Assembly: GCA_963575745.1 (NCBI GenBank)
Contig: CAUYUJ010000161.1
Coordinates: forward strand, 47,501 to 111,500
Source: Prorocentrum cordatum
Taxonomy: Eukaryota; Sar; Dinophyceae; Prorocentrales; Prorocentraceae
Reading direction: 5' to 3'
Length of the DNA: 64,000 bases
Shown piece by piece: positions 33,690 to 43,661 of this stretch; positions within the stretch are counted from its first letter, which is position 1, and each line of letters starts with the position of its first letter. A model generated the notes under the pieces. That model searched no databases. It saw nothing but the letters and a program-made list of their open reading frames with translations, and was not told where the DNA came from. Made by a program: the position numbers and the translations under genes.

Positions 33690-34107
33690 GATCCTGACAA
33701 GTCTGCTCCTCTCGTCTCCTCAACCGCTTCCTCCTCTTCCTCTTCCTCCTCCTCCTCCTCTTCTTCGTCCTCCTCTTCCTCCTCCTCTTCCTCCTCCTTC
33801 CTCCTCCTTTTCCTCGTCCTCCTCCTTCTCCTCCTCCTCCTCCTTCTCCTCCTCCTTCTCCCTTTCCTCCTCCTCCTCCTCCCATTCCTTCTCCTCCTCT
33901 TCCTCCGCGTCATCCGCCTCCTCCTCTTTCCAATCCTTTCCCTCTTCCTTCAACTTTTCGCCCGAAGGTTCCGCCGCCGCCTCCTGCTCCTGCTGCTGCT
34001 CCTGCTCCTGCTCCTCCACCTGTTCCTCCTCCTCCTCCTCCTCATCCTCTTTCTTTGAATCCTCCCCCTCCTGATCCTCCTTCTCGTCCTCCTTTTCCTC
34101 CTCCTCC
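33690..34107 (+). repeat. (CCT/TTC)n pyrimidine tract
   Basis: cctcctcttcctcc units, with a ctgctcctg patch near 33985-34010. It runs directly into the spliced-leader relict. Confidence 0.9.
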
Positions 34108-34129
34108 TCCGTAGCCTTTTTGGCTCAAG
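34108..34129 (+). other. Relict dinoflagellate spliced-leader sequence
   Basis: tccgtagcc then tttttggctcaag. The dinoflagellate leader is a D followed by ccgtagcc-a-ttttggctcaag; the only difference here is T for the single A, giving 21 of 22 matches. In the genome such sequences mark the 5' end of a trans-spliced mRNA copied back into DNA. A coding-like frame with a zinc finger follows at once. Confidence 0.88.
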
Positions 34130-34383
34130 GTCGAACCATTTGTCGCGGGGGCTCGAGCTTGTGGTCCCGCCGCCGTACGACAACCATCGAGAGAGCGCCC
34201 TACGCTTCGCGCGCGCTCGGCATCCAAAACATCACGTCCAGTAGACCGCATTTGGTTTGTAAGCGGTGCGGTGCCGACAGCTGGATCTATGTCAGTAATA
34301 AGGCCGAGCACTGTCAGTTTTGTGGTTTGGCGTTTCCCTGTCGCGGTCATGGTGATCGCTCCACGGCCAAATTATCAGGCTGA
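34120..34383 (+). pseudogene. Zinc-finger ORF directly behind the leader relict
   Basis: The frame starts inside the leader without an ATG and ends at 34383. It contains LVCKRCGADSW ... AEHCQFCGLAFP, a C-x2-C-x14-C-x2-C zinc ribbon (Cys codons at 34258, 34267, 34312 and 34321). Such fingers open many dinoflagellate LINE-type proteins. The early stop and missing ATG suggest a retroposed, now decayed copy. Confidence 0.5.
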
Positions 34384-34529
34384 TGTACCAGGTGGTCGTG
34401 TCAAAGGTCGTCAAGGAGGAGGCACATCGGGAAGAGGACGTCAAATATTTGTTGAGAAGGGGCAGGGTTGTTGGCACGGCGCCTGCACACAACGCACGTG
34501 ATGACGGCGATGCTGTCGATGCTGCTCCT

Positions 34530-34672
34530 GACCCTCCTCCTCCTCCTCCTCCTCCTCCTCCCTCCTTCTTCCTCCCCCTTCCTCCCCCTCCTCCTCCTCC
34601 TCCTCCTCCTCCTCCGCCTCCTCTGCCTCCTCCTCCTCCTCCTCCTCCTCCTCCTCCCTCCTCCGCCAGTCA
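34530..34672 (+). repeat. (CCT)n tract
   Basis: tcctcctcc with ccc and gcc interruptions. Confidence 0.9.
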
Positions 34673-35364
34673 GAGGCAAAGATAGGGTCAGGGGCGGGCG
34701 GCCTAACATTCAATCCCGGGGAGCCTGCTTCTGTGGGCCCTGCTCGGAACGATCTGCAACACATGGAATCTCTCCTGAAGGCCCGCACTAGGTACACTCA
34801 GATATTCGAGTTTCTGTCATCTCATGTTCTTGTTCGGCGTGAGTTTTATAGCGTGCGCGCCACCGTTGAGAACATGAAGCAACGCAAAACTGAACGAATG
34901 TCTGCGGACCAGCCCCGTGCCCAAGTTCAGAGTCACATTGAATCACGGCCAAACTGCAAAGAGCAGAGATGAGTATCCAAATTCTCGGGTCTCCGGTGGA
35001 TGTTACCATTCAGAAGAAGGACGAGATTACTGCGCGCCGAGATCGTCTCCAATAATATTTGGATCATTGGCAATGCCTGAGCCCGCCCCAGGCGACGGTA
35101 TATCTGCCGCGGGGGTTTTGGAAAAGTCTATCGGCGGTGATTCCCCCAGCAGCGTTGGCTTCTCCGCGTGCTGCACAAGCCCGGGCCCAGTTGTCATCCC
35201 TGGCCCCATCCGGGGACTGGCACCTGTAGACCCAACGCACAGCCCACTCGAAGGCGCAGCCTCGCCCCCGACGACGACGTTGGGACGATATCAGCGACGA
35301 AAACGACGCCAGCATCGGTGGTCAAGATGACGACGAGGATGATGATGGTGACGATGCAGTTGGA

Positions 35365-36210
35365 ATGGATTGGGACCTACAGCTCGCATGGCAGCACGGG
35401 GGTCGCGATTTGCCCCCCCGCATGGTGAACACTTCGCGCAGACCGCCGCCCAGTGCTGGCCACAGAGGTGGTAACCCTGTACAGGATCCGCCAGTACCAC
35501 GACCAGATCTACCAAGTAAAGGGGGATGCGGAGGAAGAGATAGTGAGAGCTATGTTTTCCTCTCCCGTCGCCGTTGTCGTCACTGGCGCCATCGGCGACC
35601 TCGGTCTTGGCATATAGCTACCACTAATGTCATTACTTGGCCCCGTGCTCGTGAGTTTCTCAGCTCCACGTCCTACGACGTCTATTTGCTACAAGAGCTG
35701 TTGACAGGTGAGGAAGCTGTAGAGACCGCAATGTCCGATGTCAGCTCTTGGGGTTACCATTCCTTCCTGCGGCCATCTGTCCTGGCCCAGGCGGCAGGAC
35801 AGTCGGCGGGAGTCGGGGTGGTTCCCTCTTGGGCCTACGGCGTGCAACCGCTGCAGCTTGGCATCGAGCAGTTTCCACCCCTGGAGAAGGTAATTTGCAT
35901 CGCAAGACAGACATGGCATTGTACAATTGGACATACTTGTCTTCAGCGTTAATATGTACAGTGGTAAGGGTGATGACGCCCTGGCTAAGACTACTCATCT
36001 GCAGTTGCAACTTGCTGCCGTCCAGCGCGCGGCTTCTACTTCATATATGGTTGGGAGGCTGGCAGATGTCACCGGCGCAGCTCGCAGCATCGGGATGGCC
36101 TGACCTCGCGCAGGGCTGCATAAAACAACTCACGCGGAAGACGCGGACATCTCGCACGAGGACCATTGTTGCATCGTTTATTTTGTTGCTCATCAGTTGT
36201 TAGCGGCCGG
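35365..36210 (+). pseudogene. AP-endonuclease-like (EEP) domain of a LINE, frameshifted
   Basis: Reading IATTNVITW ... FLSSTSYDVYLLQEL gives the EEP start (Asn near the N-terminus, then D-v-x-x-L-Q-E with the metal-binding Glu). SWGYHSFL and AGQSAGVGVVPSW correspond to the next strands. Near 35885-35940 the frame shifts and continues as VFSVNMYSGKGDDALAKT (the N-x-Y strand). A possible C-terminal DH motif follows (DISHEDHCCIVYF, ~36145-36180). These enzymes nick the target DNA for LINE insertion; frameshifts make this copy inactive. Upstream 34700-35364 holds frames rich in acidic residues (QDDDEDDDGDDA) that fit the LINE linker. Confidence 0.6.
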
Positions 36211-36490
36211 CTCGACCTGCGAAGCGCGGCCCAGCGCGGCCATTGCAAAACGTGAGCCCGCTGCACTGACGGTGGCGGGGTCCTTGTGAACAAGGCTTGC
36301 GCCTTTGATTCGGCGTGCCCCAGATTTCTTGTGCCATTGGCCAATGGGCGCGCTCCCGAACATCTCGCCGATTGAAATGCCCAACCCGAGCTTCTCGCTG
36401 GTCTCAACGACCTCGACTTTCTACAAGTTGCCGCGCCTCGCTGGGCGGAACTGTCGGCTAAGGATTTCTGACGTCAGATGGATCCAGAAT

Positions 36491-36664
36491 CATGTCGGGC
36501 GCGCCCCCCATACAGGGGGATTTCCGACGGAAAAAATACACCAAACATGCCCCGAGAAGGTCGAACACGATTCAAATAATAGTCCCCACATTATGTTTGG
36601 ATCATGTTTGGGGCACTTGTTATTTTTCGTCGAAAATCCCCTTGTAGGAGGACAGGCCCGACTT
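36491..36664. mobile_element. MITE-A copy inside the LINE
   Basis: The left end gtcgggcgcgccccccatac and right end tgtaggaggacaggcccgac are inverted. Inner ttccgacggaaaaa pairs with tttttcgtcgaaaa. 174 bp. Confidence 0.85.
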
Positions 36665-36690
36665 AAATCCAGATCTTCATGGCAGATGAT

Positions 36691-36853
36691 CAGGAGGAAA
36701 AGAAACGCACAGACACAATTAATCCTCGATTCCCAAGAAAATATTGGAAAATATGGGAAGTGGGGGGGAAGACAGAAACCCAGAAAATATGGAAAAATAG
36801 AGGGAATCATTTTATTTGTGTGTATTTATTTGTGTGTCCTGGGGCCCCTTCAA
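36691..36853 (+). repeat. R150 dispersed repeat inside the LINE
   Basis: caggaggaaaagaaacgcac ... tattggaaaatatgggaagt ... tgtgtatttatttgtgtgtc ctggggccccttca. It lies 26 bp behind MITE-A. Confidence 0.85.
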
Positions 36854-36972
36854 ATGAGGCCAGCCGCCGTCGACTGCCCATTCTCGTGCTGCCACGAGTC
36901 GCCGAGGCCGCAGTCGGACCACTTTCGCGGGCCGCCCATGGAGGCCCCGTTCTGCGCGATTGCCCTCGGTCT

Positions 36973-37218
36973 TCTAGGCCTCCTAGATGGGGTCGGAGTA
37001 GATGGGGTCGGAGGATCGTGCTGCATTGTTCATGTATCGGCGATGTGTTTCGATGCGGAGCCCGATGTGCTTCACGTCTACGTCGCCACTGCATCGCCGA
37101 CGTCGTCGATGCATCGCCAGTGCATCGCCGATGCATCGTCGATGCATCGCCGATGTATCGCCGATGCGGCGCGATCCACCGACCCCATCTACTCCGACCC
37201 CATCTAGGAGACCTCTAG
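36973..37218. mobile_element. 246-bp foldback element inside the LINE
   Basis: cctcctagatggggtcggag tagatggggtcgg at the left is repeated inverted at the right (ccgaccccatctactccgac cccatctagg). The arms are about 43 bp with two or three mismatches. The interior repeats gatgcatcgccgatg. Confidence 0.85.
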
Positions 37219-37257
37219 GTCTTGCATTTTCGGGCCAGAGGTTCGAGAGCCAGCGCG

Positions 37258-37428
37258 AAGTCGGGCGCGTCCCCCTACGGAGATTTTCGACGAAAAATGA
37301 AAAATGTACCAAAACTACCCCGAAATGCCAAAAACATATTCAAAACATAGTTTTCAGCTGATTTTTTGGGAGTATGTTTGGTCTATTGTTTCGTCGAAAA
37401 TCCCCCTGTAGGGGGACAGGCCCGGCTT
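37258..37428. mobile_element. MITE-A, best-preserved copy
   Basis: 171 bp. aagtcgggcgcgtcccccta at the left; tagggggacaggcccggctt at the right. Inner gattttcgacgaaaaatga pairs with tttcgtcgaaaatccccc. The TIR is about 40 bp and itself contains a cccccta/taggggg palindrome. Confidence 0.9.
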
Positions 37429-37479
37429 AAGTCAGCGCTAAGTTCGCGCGCTTGCAGAGCGCGCCGATGTCGCCCCAAT

Positions 37480-37790
37480 CCAGGAGAAGGATCGCGCCCT
37501 AGGGAGCGGGACTGGCGGCGCGAGCAAGTCCGTCGCATTTCTGCCTCATCGGTTGAAGCAGTCAATGCCCTCGCCGGCCAGCTCGACGCAATGGCCGCGG
37601 ATGCCGAAATTGCATCGCCGAAGGTTCGCCATCAGCAGCAGTGCGATTGGGCGCTCGCCGCAACGTCACAGGGTTCGGCAGCCGCTTACAAGTGCATCCG
37701 CGGGAGGCCGCCTGGGCAACTCTTCGAGGTGAAACCGGAGATGGATTCAAAAGCCCCCATCCCCGCAGCGCCATCTTCATTGCCGTGAAG
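37480..37790 (+). pseudogene. LINE inter-domain segment
   Basis: ASSVEAVNALAGQLDAMA, then DWALAATSQGSAAAYKCIRG. A W-x(n)-GsaaAy-k-x pattern is usual between the endonuclease and RT domains of dinoflagellate LINEs. The frame ends near 37788. Recognition rests on this short pattern and on position. Confidence 0.4.
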
Positions 37791-37859
37791 AGTCCAGGCA
37801 CGGTGTCTGGGGCGTCGGCAGGGCAAGCGGCCCCCGGACTTCCCCCAGTTGACGCCCGA

Positions 37860-38700
37860 GCAGCTGGGGTAGCTTACCCCGCCAATGCCGCGGGGCCAAC
37901 GACGGGTGTCAAAGCGGCGCATGGCGCGCGCAGCAGTGAGTCGTGACCACATTCGCCCCCGGCACCTTGCGCCTCAGCCCGGCCCAGCGCCCTGGGCGCG
38001 CGCGAGGCCATGGCGAGCCGCGTTGCGAGCGGGCTCTGCGCCGCCAGTTCTCGCCCGCGCCGGATTGCCTGCCATCGCCGAGCCTGCACTTGGAGATCGA
38101 CTTGTTGTTGCGTTTTCCACATTTGCTCGCTCTTGCACCAAGTGTTTTCGGTGGTCTTGGGGATCGCAGCGGGCTCGCGAACGCGGATGCCCGCGCCTTT
38201 TCTCGGGGCAGCTCGGAAGTCTTCGATTCAATGCGTCCGGCGGCAGATTGTTTTTCATTGGGTTTGCTCATGCACGGGGGCGGGTATATTGCAGTTTCTT
38301 ATTGAAGGCCTTCGAGGATGTATTGCGTCGCATTCTATTGGAAAAGGCTACCAACTTAGCCTTTAACTTGGTTCGGCTGCTTCTCTCGATAGCGCCGCGT
38401 CGCGGGCCAGGGCTGGCGCCGACGCGCGGCGTGCCAGGGCGCGCGGCACAGTCAACGCAAGCTATTGTTGCTGGATGTGACTCTGCTGACTTGCTCACGA
38501 GAGCCATGCTGATCCCTGGCGTGGATAAGCTATTTCAGCAACGCCAGCGCGCATTCGCTGGAGTCGCAGCTGATAATGTTCAGCGTAATGTTATTGTCAC
38601 CTTGCGTCGTGAGCTGGAACGCGCCCCCGTGGGTGCCACCGACAGAACTCGGGCGCTCCAGGCTGCTGGAGTACCCGCGTCTCTGAACCCTAACATGTAG
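37860..38700 (+). pseudogene. Reverse-transcriptase remnant with altered catalytic motif
   Basis: The start (PDFPQLTPEQL near 37840) resembles the RT-domain lead-in. The clear part is QAIVAGCDSADLLTRAMLIP (the 'vaGC..a' motif of these RTs), then FAGVAADNV where the catalytic [YF]-x-D-D should be: AADN lacks the second Asp and the aromatic residue. A Lys-poor GVPASLNPNM stop follows. Early RT motifs between about 37950 and 38400 are not recognisable in one frame. Inactive copy. Confidence 0.5.
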
Positions 38701-38707
38701 TTCTTCC

Positions 38708-39109
38708 TTGCCGCGGGCCCTGAGAGGGCAAAGGAGGTCGTGTCCCGCGCGCCAGATCTCACGGGCTTCGATGCCGCGCGCGGCGCGGAATCTGGGCACT
38801 GATTACATTGCGCGGCCATCCTGGGTCGCAGTCCAGCGCGTCAGGAAGCATCTTCTGGAGGGGAGTGCCACGCGCGATAGACGTCTTCCCAACCTTCGCA
38901 CAGCTGGCTGGCGAGCCCAGCCGATGCTGCGACCTGCGCTAGGTTCCACGACGCTGCGTGGCGCCGGCGTCGCGGGCTTGCCCATGCAGCGCGCGCGCGA
39001 GCTGAAGCAGCGCTATCATGCAGCACTCGGCACGCGCGCGCACAGGTGTGCGATTTGGGATCTGATCCCGCACTACGCCCAGCAGTGCCAGCGCGCGCGG
39101 ACGTTCTGA
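38708..39109 (+). pseudogene. LINE post-RT segment (RNLGTDY)
   Basis: One frame off the RT piece: before the shift, FFLAAGPERAKEVVSRAPDL; after it, RNLGTDYIARPSW and a basic Arg-rich helix (RVRKHLLEGSATRDRRL). 'NLG-[VT]-D-Y/F' followed by a basic stretch is a recurrent signature just after the RT in dinoflagellate LINEs. Ends at 39109; bases to 39237 keep a short open frame. Confidence 0.5.
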
Positions 39110-39363
39110 CCGTGTGGGCTCCTCGGCGGGATGGAGTCCCGTCGGAATTCTTGTACTCGATGAAAGCCTGCCATGGGCGAGTCGGAACGTCACTGCCGAG
39201 ACACCTTGGCGTGATTTGCGCGGCCCAGCATCTCTAGCTGTTGCAGCCTAGTTGAGATTGGGTGGGTCTGTAGCAATTCCCACTACCTGGCTCGCAGTTC
39301 CTGGGGCGCCTGTTGACAATGCGCCGTTGGCACCTCGCGACCTGTCTGCACTTGTCGCTCGGG

Positions 39364-39574
39364 AAGCGTGCGTGCGTGTGCGTGCGTGTGCGTGCGTTTG
39401 CGTGCGTGTGCATACGTGTGCGTGCGCGTGCGTGCGTGCGTGCGTGTGCGTGCGTGTGCGTGCGTGTGCGTGCGTGTGCGTGCGTGTGCGTGCGTGTGCG
39501 TGCGCGTGCGTGTGCGTGCGTGTGCGTGCGTGTGCGTGAGTGTGCGTGCGTATGCGTATGTGTGTGTGTGTGTC

Positions 39575-39610
<36 letters not shown>

Positions 39611-39791
39611 CGTGCGTGTGTGCCTGCGCGCGCGCGTGCGTGCGTGCGTTGGTGCGTTGGTTCGTGTGTGTGTGGGTGTGTGCGTGCGTGCGTGCGTGCG
39701 TGTGTGTGTGTGTTTGTGTGTGTGCGCGTGTGCGTGCGTGCGTGCGCGTGCGTGTGTTTGTGAGTGCGCGTCCGTGTGTGTGTGTGTGGTG

Positions 39792-39832
<41 letters not shown>

Positions 39833-39860
39833 TTGCGTGCTTGTGTGTTGCGAATGTGTT
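39364..39860 (+). repeat. (TGCG/TG)n microsatellite
   Basis: Alternating tgcgtgtgcg, then tgtgtg blocks, about 500 bp of alternating purine-pyrimidine. Confidence 0.95.
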
Positions 39861-40195
39861 TTTGTATGTTGTGTGTTGCATTTTTTTCTCGCCCGACATG
39901 ACCTACGCCGCGCCGCCACGCGCGTGGCAACGATGCCAAACATTGTGTCCGTGTTTGTGTACGTGCTTGTGTGTGTGTGTGTGTGGAATTCCGCACTTTC
40001 CGCCAGCGGAGGAAAGGGGCCTTCGAGAAGTAAACGGGCCCGCGGTCCGAAAGTAAAGGCAGCGGTGGCCGGCCGGCCACCGCTTGCGGAGGTGGCGCCG
40101 CACGCGGGGACCTAGCGAAGGCTGGCTGCCGTCCGGCCGAAAGCCCAGGGGGCGACCTTGCTCCCTGTCCGCCTTCGCCGCCTCCGCCCCCTCGT

Positions 40196-40338
40196 CCTCC
40201 TCGTCCTCCTCATCCTCCTCCTCCGCCTCCTCCTTCTCTTAACCCTCCTCCTCCTCCTCCTCCTCCTCCTCCTCCTCCTCCTCTGCCTCCTCCTCCTTTC
40301 CTAATCCTCCTCCTCCCCCTCTCCTTCCTCCTCGCCCC
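40196..40338 (+). repeat. (CCT)n tract leading to a possible acceptor
   Basis: cctcctcctcc with interruptions, ending ctcctcgcccccag at 40338. Confidence 0.8.
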
Positions 40339-40534
40339 CAGCCCACCCCGCGCTCCCCGCCAGCCGAGGCTGTCCGCCCTCGCGGGCGGCGCGGCGCCAT
40401 GCGCGGCGCAAATCGTGTCGTTCAGCGACGTGAAGGATGGGGACGCCGTGGCGTCCTACGCCTTCGACGTCGCCGAGGCGCAGATCGCCGACGAGGTGCC
40501 ACCCTTCAAGCAGTGGCGAAGCGTCCTGGCTTGA
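40339..40534 (+). CDS. Exon-like coding scrap, unknown
   Basis: After cgcccccag, one frame has G/C-ending codons and an ordinary protein composition: AALAGG-type start, then IVSFSDVKDGDAVASYAF DVAEAQIADEVPPFK. The last codons (QWRSVLA, TGA 40532-40534) come from a 20-bp motif also found at 19298, so the real exon may end at ttcaag 40510. No family recognised. Confidence 0.4.
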
Positions 40535-41505
40535 CTAAAGGCCCACCAAAGAGTGTTCTGGAGCCTTTTGTGGTTGGCACGACATGTTCCTTGGACATTT
40601 CCTGTTGAGGCGATCTTCTTTTGACACATTGGCCTTCTGTTCAAAGAACACTCATTGTCTTTATGATTAGAGCATGTCTGGGTTCGAAGAATATTTCGTG
40701 GTAGGCCTACAGGAATGCCGGGACGGTCGGCCCTTGTTCAAACTTTGTTCTCAGAAGGCGCGATGGCATCTGAGAAGCCCCGACGCCTGAAAAGGCCAGC
40801 CCCCTCACTCCCCCCTGGGCTCGCCGCCGACAAGTAGTTCAATTGAGATCTTGTCTGTGTGTTGACGTCCCAGGGAGGTCGAGAGCTTCAGAGCGGCGGC
40901 GGTGAACGCTCGCAGCCAGAAAGTCTACATACAGCGCCGCGCCGCTCAGCGGCCGTGCGATATCGACGACTCCAGTTCCTATTTCGGGTTTCGTAGAGGG
41001 GGGGTCATCCCAAGATGGGGTTCGGGAACGAACCTAGCTGCCCCTTCTTTCAGGAGCCGTTTAGAGCAAATTTGGTCACAACCCCACCAGTGTCCCTACT
41101 CCATCTGTTTGTCCCCCCGACTGTCGGATTCGGCTGGTGAGCGCCTATCGATGAGGTCGACGAGTTCGACCGTGGTCGGGCTCCATCGACATATTCGACT
41201 TCGGCAGCATCGACGCGGTCGATTGATCTCGCCTTTCGCCTCGTCTGTGCGCCGCGAATTGAGATGGGGTGGACCGTTCATCCGATTCGATTCGATCTGT
41301 CTCCGACTTTGGTGCAATCGATCATCGAGTAAAGGAAGTGCGATTAGGAATACGTAGCACCCCGCAGTTGCGGATAAGAGTCAGGGGGTGGCGAGGACGT
41401 CGGCAGTCTGCGAGGTTCTGAAGAAGCCCGCCGCAGGCCTTCATTGTTTCGTCGAAGCAATGTGGGTGGGTCGCGGGGTGGGTCGCGGGTGGGTCGCGGG
41501 CCAGG
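40535..41505 (+). other. Spacer, no gene seen
   Basis: Contains a loose inverted pair gagtgttct (40550) / agaacactc (40645). 41120-41330 is rich in tcga/gatt motifs similar in style to 480-670. Confidence 0.45.
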
Positions 41506-41507
41506 TC

Positions 41508-41553
41508 GCGGGGGGGGGGCGACGACAACAACAGCAACAACAACAGCAATAGT

Positions 41554-41594
<41 letters not shown>
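41508..41594 (+). repeat. (AAC)n array
   Basis: gacgacaacaacagcaacaa and onward. A second (AAC)n block lies at 42345-42415. Confidence 0.92.
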
Positions 41595-41595
<1 letters not shown>

Positions 41596-42344
41596 TACTA
41601 GGACGTGGGGACACTCCGTTCTCACCAGTGCCAGGGTTTTCATAGGAGGCGGGCAATACCCCCACTTTGTGGGGGGGGCCGGTTCAAGCTCTACCAAATT
41701 TCCAAACGACTCTTCGCCACCACCCACACCCAGCTTCCCGCCCTATGACGTTCGGACACTTCACTTCGTGGCATGCGGACGACCGTGGCTACTATTCAGG
41801 GCCCCGCGGCCGACGACGACGGCGTGCGCGCGCGAAGAAAACACGACCCGCATGGTATTATTTGACAGGGATGATGGCCCTGGCAGGTGCGCAACCGTTG
41901 TTGCAGAAGTTCGAAAAAGTTGCTCGCAAAAGCCCGTTTGATAGAAATGTTTAAAAAATGTTGGGTTTCCTACGAATCCGCAAGAGCGCGCGGGATGAAA
42001 TTTTGACATTTTTTTTTTCAAAAACCATTGGTTTTTTGATGGTTTTATGTTAAATTCGCTACGAAAACTAAGGTTTTGGAAGGATTTCGTCTTGCGCGCG
42101 CGAATGTTCACTTTTTTTTTTGTTTGCAAGGGATTCTTGAAGTTTGGTTATGTTAGAACAAGAAATGTCCACTTTAGCTCATTTTTTGCAAGGGAAAGCG
42201 GGCGTCAACAAAACAACCGGATCCGGACACCCACGTTTTGCCTGAGATTTCCTCACGAAAATGATGAAAATGTGGCTGCGGCCTAGGCGCGGCGGGGGGG
42301 GCGCGCACCAGGGGCCTCAACAATAATTATTCTTTAGAAGAAAT
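41595..42344 (+). other. Spacer, no gene seen
   Basis: AT-richer middle (41940-42170) with T-runs. No coding character. Confidence 0.5.
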
Positions 42345-42515
42345 AATGTTCAACAACAACAACAACACTTGCAGCAACACCAACATCAACAACAACACCA
42401 ACAACAACGACAACAATCTGCACCGCAGAAACTCCCTTCAGTCACGCGCCCAGGGATATTGAATGACCCTTCGGCCCCCTCACTCTGACTGAGGAGATGA
42501 GGAGTTGCGGGGGGC

Positions 42516-42522
<7 letters not shown>

Positions 42523-42562
<40 letters not shown>
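42523..42562 (+). repeat. (GA)n microsatellite
   Basis: Pure gagaga. Confidence 0.92.
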
Positions 42563-42569
<7 letters not shown>

Positions 42570-42585
42570 AGGGGGACGGAAGGGG

Positions 42586-42765
42586 CAAAAAGGATCAAAT
42601 TGATCGTGGGCGTCCCCACAAGGGCCAGATGCTGTCCGATAGCGCTCGCGGCTACCTGACGCAGGTGGCCGCCAAGCTGGAGACGAATGCGCGCACCAAG
42701 CTCTTCTTGCTAACGGTGCCAGAGTTCTCTGCGGCCGACGGCGCAGACGTAGAGAGGACGTTCAT
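42586..42765 (+). CDS. Exon-like coding scrap, unknown
   Basis: DSARGYLTQVAAKLETNART then KLFLLTVPEFSAADGADVER, in a frame with G/C-ending codons, amphipathic and ordinary in composition. The open frame runs from 42497 to 42841, but both ends are repeat-like (poly Arg/Glu before, Leu-rich after ctgtctccag near 42775). Family not recognised; possibly an isolated or dead exon. Confidence 0.35.
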
Positions 42766-42841
42766 CCTCTGTCTCCAGTTTCTCATCCTCCAACTCCTCT
42801 CTCAACTCCTGCTCCTCGTCGCTCTGTTTTCGCTTCGATGC

Positions 42842-43331
42842 TGACATTCGCATCAAGCCACGCTTGTTGCGCTGGATGGGAAGCAGCCTCTAGGGGAGCA
42901 GCCTATCACACACGCGCCAACAGGGTTGACGGTTTTCGTTTGACGTCCAGTAATGTTCCGTGCATTTTACCAATTGGTTCATGAACTTGGCGCGAGCCGA
43001 TGGGGATGTTTCCCATTCTTTTGAGAAGTGCATCGGGGCCCGCGTAGCTTAGCAGTACTAGCATGGTATAGCAGATCATGTTCTAGTATCGAGTGGCACA
43101 TCTCTGCATACTATCGTGTTCCGTCGCAGTACAACATGGCATAGCATGGCATCGGTGGTTGGGAAGTGGGAGATCTTGGGGGGTGTTTGGCCCTCTTTTG
43201 ACCGCTTTGGGGCCCTCTTGGGCCGCCTTGGAGCTCTCTTGGGCCGCCCTTGATCTCTTATGGGCCGTCTTCACCCCAGTGCTTGCACCATGCAGACTGC
43301 TTGAAGTGCATTGCACCACGCATGTTGTATC

Positions 43332-43332
<1 letters not shown>
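42842..43332 (+). other. Spacer with cttgggcc-type and atggcatagc-type repeats
   Basis: 43040-43155 has repeated catggtatagc/atggcatagc motifs; 43165-43270 is a short stretch of the ctcttgggcc repeat. No gene. Confidence 0.5.

Positions 43333-43378
<46 letters not shown>
43333..43378 (+). repeat. (AT)n microsatellite
   Basis: Pure atatat. A smaller one lies at 45224-45248. Confidence 0.95.
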
Positions 43379-43381
<3 letters not shown>

Positions 43382-43439
43382 TGACGGGGGCGAACGGTCA
43401 TTCACTGCCTCTGGGCGCGTGGCTGAAGTGAGGTTCTGC

Positions 43440-43535
43440 GGTGCGGATTGTAGTTGTTGTTGATGGTGATGGTGTTGTTGTTATTGTTGCTGCTGTTGCT
43501 ATTGCTGTTGCTGTTGTTGTTGCTGCTGTTGTTGT
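43440..43535 (+). repeat. (TTG)n/(TGC)n array
   Basis: tgttgttgatggtgatgg and onward. It lies beside the 90-bp family array, as the trinucleotide array does at copy 1. Confidence 0.85.
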
Positions 43536-43661
43536 TCAAAAGGGCACATTGGGGGCCAGTTGCTCCCCCCACCACCACCACCACGCAGAACAACGCACAA
43601 CGCCGGGAGAGCCCGAAGGGGCTCCGTGGCGTTGCGCGTTTTTACGCCCTGATAGGCGCGC

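Larger units (their letters stand above)
32960..39240 (+). mobile_element. Decayed LINE-type non-LTR retrotransposon with nested insertions
   Basis: Pieces of one non-LTR element occur in order on the + strand: Cys-rich/coiled-coil ORF1-like part (32972-33598), a second Cys4 zinc-finger piece behind a spliced-leader relict (34108-34383), acidic linker and AP-endonuclease-like domain (35365-36210), inter-domain segment (37480-37790), reverse-transcriptase remnant (37860-38700) and the post-RT segment (38708-39109). Several frameshifts and stops show it is dead. MITE-A (twice), R150 and a 246-bp foldback are inserted between the endonuclease and RT parts, and CCT microsatellites have expanded at 33690-34107 and 34530-34672. 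It ends at a (TG)n-rich tract. Two overlapping elements rather than one cannot be excluded, because zinc-finger pieces occur twice. Confidence 0.6.

Noticed and set aside
39234-40080. Long His/Thr/Arg-rich minus-strand ORFs
   Set aside because: Produced by the (TG/TGCG)n microsatellite.
43040-43105. tRNA-like stretch (gcccgcgtagcttagcagta followed by a possible anticodon arm)
   Set aside because: The acceptor ends do not pair, the T-loop is wrong, and the text grades into local atggcatagc-type repeats.
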